Source: Bacteroidales bacterium (GTDB taxonomy: Bacteria; Bacteroidota; Bacteroidia; Bacteroidales; P3). From it: a DNA stretch of 25,416 nucleotides. Shown one piece after another: positions 23,404 to 25,416 of this stretch. Position numbers and translations under genes: made by a program. Under the pieces are notes generated by a model. It saw only the letters and a program-made list of their open reading frames with translations. It did not search any database and had not been told where the DNA came from. Within the stretch, counting starts at the first letter, position 1; each line of letters starts with the position of its first letter. The stretch spans positions 1 to 25,416 of the forward strand of contig JAFWBF010000194.1 of NCBI GenBank assembly GCA_017507285.1, given 5' to 3'.

Positions 23404-25416
23404 ATGAAAAATATATTTTGTAAAGTTATTTTGGTTGCATTCCTTTGTGCTTCTTTTTCTCAAAGTGCTATTGCATACGAGTATATCGGTGAGAAAAAGG
23501 TGGCTAAAAAGAGTGTTACAACAAAAGATGTGTCGCGTTGTAAGAGAGCTCAAAGTACAGCAGAGTTAAATATCAATAATGTTCGTGCTCTTATCAATGC
23601 TTATGGTAACATGTGGTACGATGGTGCTATTTCTCAATACCACATACCTGCTAATGGTACTTCTACTCCTATGTATTGTGCTGCTCTTTGGGTTGGTGGT
23701 ACCGACGTTAACGACCAACTTCGTTTGGCTGCTTTGCGTTTCGGACAAAATGGTGACGACTATTGGCCGGGCCCTTTGACTGTTGATGGTCAAGCTACAG
23801 TATCATTGGATGTTTGTAATGAATATGACAGACATTACAAAATCTCTCAAACCGAGGTGCAAACTTTCCGTGGTATGTTCGATTATGAATATGACACTAT
23901 AGATGGTATTGTATCTATCGTTGCTACTCAAAATTCGAGCTATGACGAAGATAAAATAGCTCAAATCATAAAAGAATGGCCTGCTCATGGCAATACTTCT
24001 AAAGGTCAATCTAGATATTTGGCTCCTTTCTGTGATGTAGACAGAGATGGCGAATATGACTATACAAAAGGTGATTATCCTTACTATGATTTCAACAACG
24101 AATTGTGTCCTAAAACTTTGAAAGCTAACCTTAAACGTGGTGAAAAGTATGATCCTGCTCGTTCTATGGAACAAATTTATGGAACCGGTGGAAATGCTAT
24201 TACAGGTACTATCCTTTCGGACCAAGTGCTTAAAGGTGACCAAACTATTTGGTGGGTTTTCAACGATGCCGGTAACTCTCACACCGAGTCTAGTGGACAA
24301 CAAATTGGTTTGGAAATTCGTGCTCAAGCATTTGCTTTCTCGACCAACGATGAAATCAATAATATGACTTTCTACACTTACGAAATCATCAACCGTTCTA
24401 CATACGAATTGAGAAATACATATTTCAGCCAATGGGTTGACCCGGATTTGGGATATGGTTGGGACGACTATGTAGGATGTGACGTAAAACGTGGTTTGGG
24501 TTATTGCCACAATGGTAAAGACCAAGATGGTTCGGGTACTGCCGAAACTTATTCGGGCAATCCTCCTGCTGTTGGTATAGACTTCTTCCAAGGTCCTTAT
24601 ATGGATCCCGACGGAAGGGATAATCCAAAAATTGATATCGAAAGAGCTAAAACTCACGATCGTTACAAAGATTTGTTGCAAACTTATTGGATAGATTCTT
24701 TGAATTGCTACGATACTATTCAATTGTCGGAAGATGCTGATTTGTTCTACGATGATGAAACCGGTGGTGTATGGTATTTCAAACCCGGTGATGCTACAGG
24801 CAACTGTGCTATCAATGGTGTAAACTTTGGTAACGGTATCATGGACGATGAACGTTTTGGTATGCGTCGTTTTGTATACTACAATAATGGAGTTGGTGAT
24901 AATGGTGAACCTGAAGATGCTATCCACTATTACAACTATCTGACCGGTACTTGGAAAAATGGTACTCGTATGAAATTTGGTGGTAATGGTATTACTACCG
25001 GTACTATTGATATGGTAGCCGACTTTATGTTCCCTGGCGATAGCGACCCATGGAACTGGGGTACCGATGGACAAGAACCAGGATTTGAATGGACTGAAAG
25101 AAATGCCGCTGAAGGTGGTACTGCCAATGCTCCGGATGACCGTCGTTTTATGCAATCTGCAGGTCCGTTTACTTTGAAACCGGGTGCTGTTAACTACATT
25201 ACTGTAGGTATTCCTTTCGCTCAAGCTGCTTCGGGTGGTCCTGCTGCTTCAGTTGCTTTGTTGCGTGAAATCGATGACAAATGTCAATCTTTGTTCGAAA
25301 ACTGTTTCAAAATTATCGACGGTCCTGATGCTCCTACTCTTGTAGCTCAAGAATTGGAAAATGAAGTTATTCTTTATTTGACTTACGATAATCCTAACTC
25401 TAACAACTATGGTGAA
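23404..25416 (+). CDS. Large exported protein of T9SS-cargo type (3' partial)
   Basis: The frame is open for 671 codons from ATG 23404 to the window end, so the C-terminus is missing. Signal peptide at ~1-24 (MKNIFCKVILVAFLCASFSQ then SAIA). The segment NINNVRALINAYGNMWYDG, then AALWVGGTDVND and LRLAALRFGQNGDDYWPGPL (~58-140), matches the N-terminal pattern of large Bacteroidetes surface proteins that usually end in a T9SS type A sorting domain. An Asp-rich Ca2+-binding-like loop, DVDRDGEYDYTKGDYP, occurs near residue 210, and a second Asp-rich stretch (DPDLGYGWDDYVGCDV) near 350. The sorting domain itself cannot be seen. Codon bias is as strong as in the upstream receptor, 38 bp away, consistent with one operon. 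A 473-codon antisense open frame over it is a by-product of that bias. Confidence 0.85.
   Translation, partial: MKNIFCKVILVAFLCASFSQSAIAYEYIGEKKVAKKSVTTKDVSRCKRAQSTAELNINNVRALINAYGNMWYDGAISQYHIPANGTSTPMYCAALWVGGTDVNDQLRLAALRFGQNGDDYWPGPLTVDGQATVSLDVCNEYDRHYKISQTEVQTFRGMFDYEYDTIDGIVSIVATQNSSYDEDKIAQIIKEWPAHGNTSKGQSRYLAPFCDVDRDGEYDYTKGDYPYYDFNNELCPKTLKANLKRGEKYDPARSMEQIYGTGGNAITGTILSDQVLKGDQTIWWVFNDAGNSHTESSGQQIGLEIRAQAFAFSTNDEINNMTFYTYEIINRSTYELRNTYFSQWVDPDLGYGWDDYVGCDVKRGLGYCHNGKDQDGSGTAETYSGNPPAVGIDFFQGPYMDPDGRDNPKIDIERAKTHDRYKDLLQTYWIDSLNCYDTIQLSEDADLFYDDETGGVWYFKPGDATGNCAINGVNFGNGIMDDERFGMRRFVYYNNGVGDNGEPEDAIHYYNYLTGTWKNGTRMKFGGNGITTGTIDMVADFMFPGDSDPWNWGTDGQEPGFEWTERNAAEGGTANAPDDRRFMQSAGPFTLKPGAVNYITVGIPFAQAASGGPAASVALLREIDDKCQSLFENCFKIIDGPDAPTLVAQELENEVILYLTYDNPNSNNYGE

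Noticed and set aside
23803..25224. 473-codon open frame on the minus strand opposite the exported protein gene
   Set aside because: The plus-strand frame has a signal peptide, family motifs and is continuous to the window end. The antisense frame is Ser/Thr/Ile/Val-rich without any recognisable motif. It stays open because the biased plus-strand gene avoids TTA, CTA and TCA codons.
19688..25416. SusC/SusD polysaccharide utilisation pair
   Set aside because: The receptor plug lacks SusC-like features, and the second protein is not a lipoprotein and has no SusD tetratricopeptide-type motifs. No glycan enzymes are nearby.

Overview
The window looks like a chromosomal segment of an AT-rich member of the Bacteroidota, most likely Bacteroidales. 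The evidence is eight upstream sites matching the Bacteroidetes promoter element TAnnTTTG, start sites that mostly lack Shine-Dalgarno sequences, a SecD-SecF fusion, a DUF4296-type lipoprotein, a rbfA + LolC/E-like permease pair, a very large TonB-dependent receptor, and a type IX secretion (T9SS) cargo-like protein. I cannot name a genus.

Layout. (1) 1-1893: the 3' end of an RHS-repeat gene (polymorphic toxin tip) followed by two unrecognised membrane-associated genes, an accessory-type block. (2) 2049-3657, minus strand: rbfA and a LolC/E/FtsX-type permease. (3) 3881-7153, plus strand: a compact four-gene run of ksgA, an MntP-like pump, a DUF4296 lipoprotein and a YifB/ComM-type AAA protein. 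(4) 7154-7552: an intergenic region holding a degenerate tandem array with 22-bp period. (5) 7553-10188: two tandem exported C1-family (bleomycin hydrolase/PepC-like) peptidases, ending at a very long hairpin shared with a convergent tRNA operon. (6) 10262-10514, minus strand: tRNA-Lys(CTT), tRNA-Pro(CGG) and tRNA-Thr(CGT), all with C at anticodon position 34. (7) 10809-12221, minus strand: glutamate decarboxylase; divergent from it, a small PepSY-like exported protein. (8) 12969-14411, minus strand: sufB without sufC, sufD or sufS beside it, downstream of a 730-bp non-coding region that carries a second 22-bp-period array. (9) 15145-15858, minus strand: radC, divergent from secDF (16070-19135). 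(10) 19259-25416: a small acidic membrane protein, a 1225-residue TonB-dependent receptor and the 5' part of a large exported protein of the kind usually carried by T9SS; this last gene runs off the window end.

Most genes are housekeeping: ribosome maturation (rbfA, ksgA), lipoprotein or membrane export (LolC/E-like, SecDF), Fe-S assembly (sufB), competence or recombination-type ATPase (yifB), and RadC. The parts that stand out are the RHS tip with its followers, the two 22-bp-period arrays, the peptidase pair, the C34 tRNA trio, and the receptor/cargo pair. I saw no transposase, integrase, CRISPR array or rRNA.
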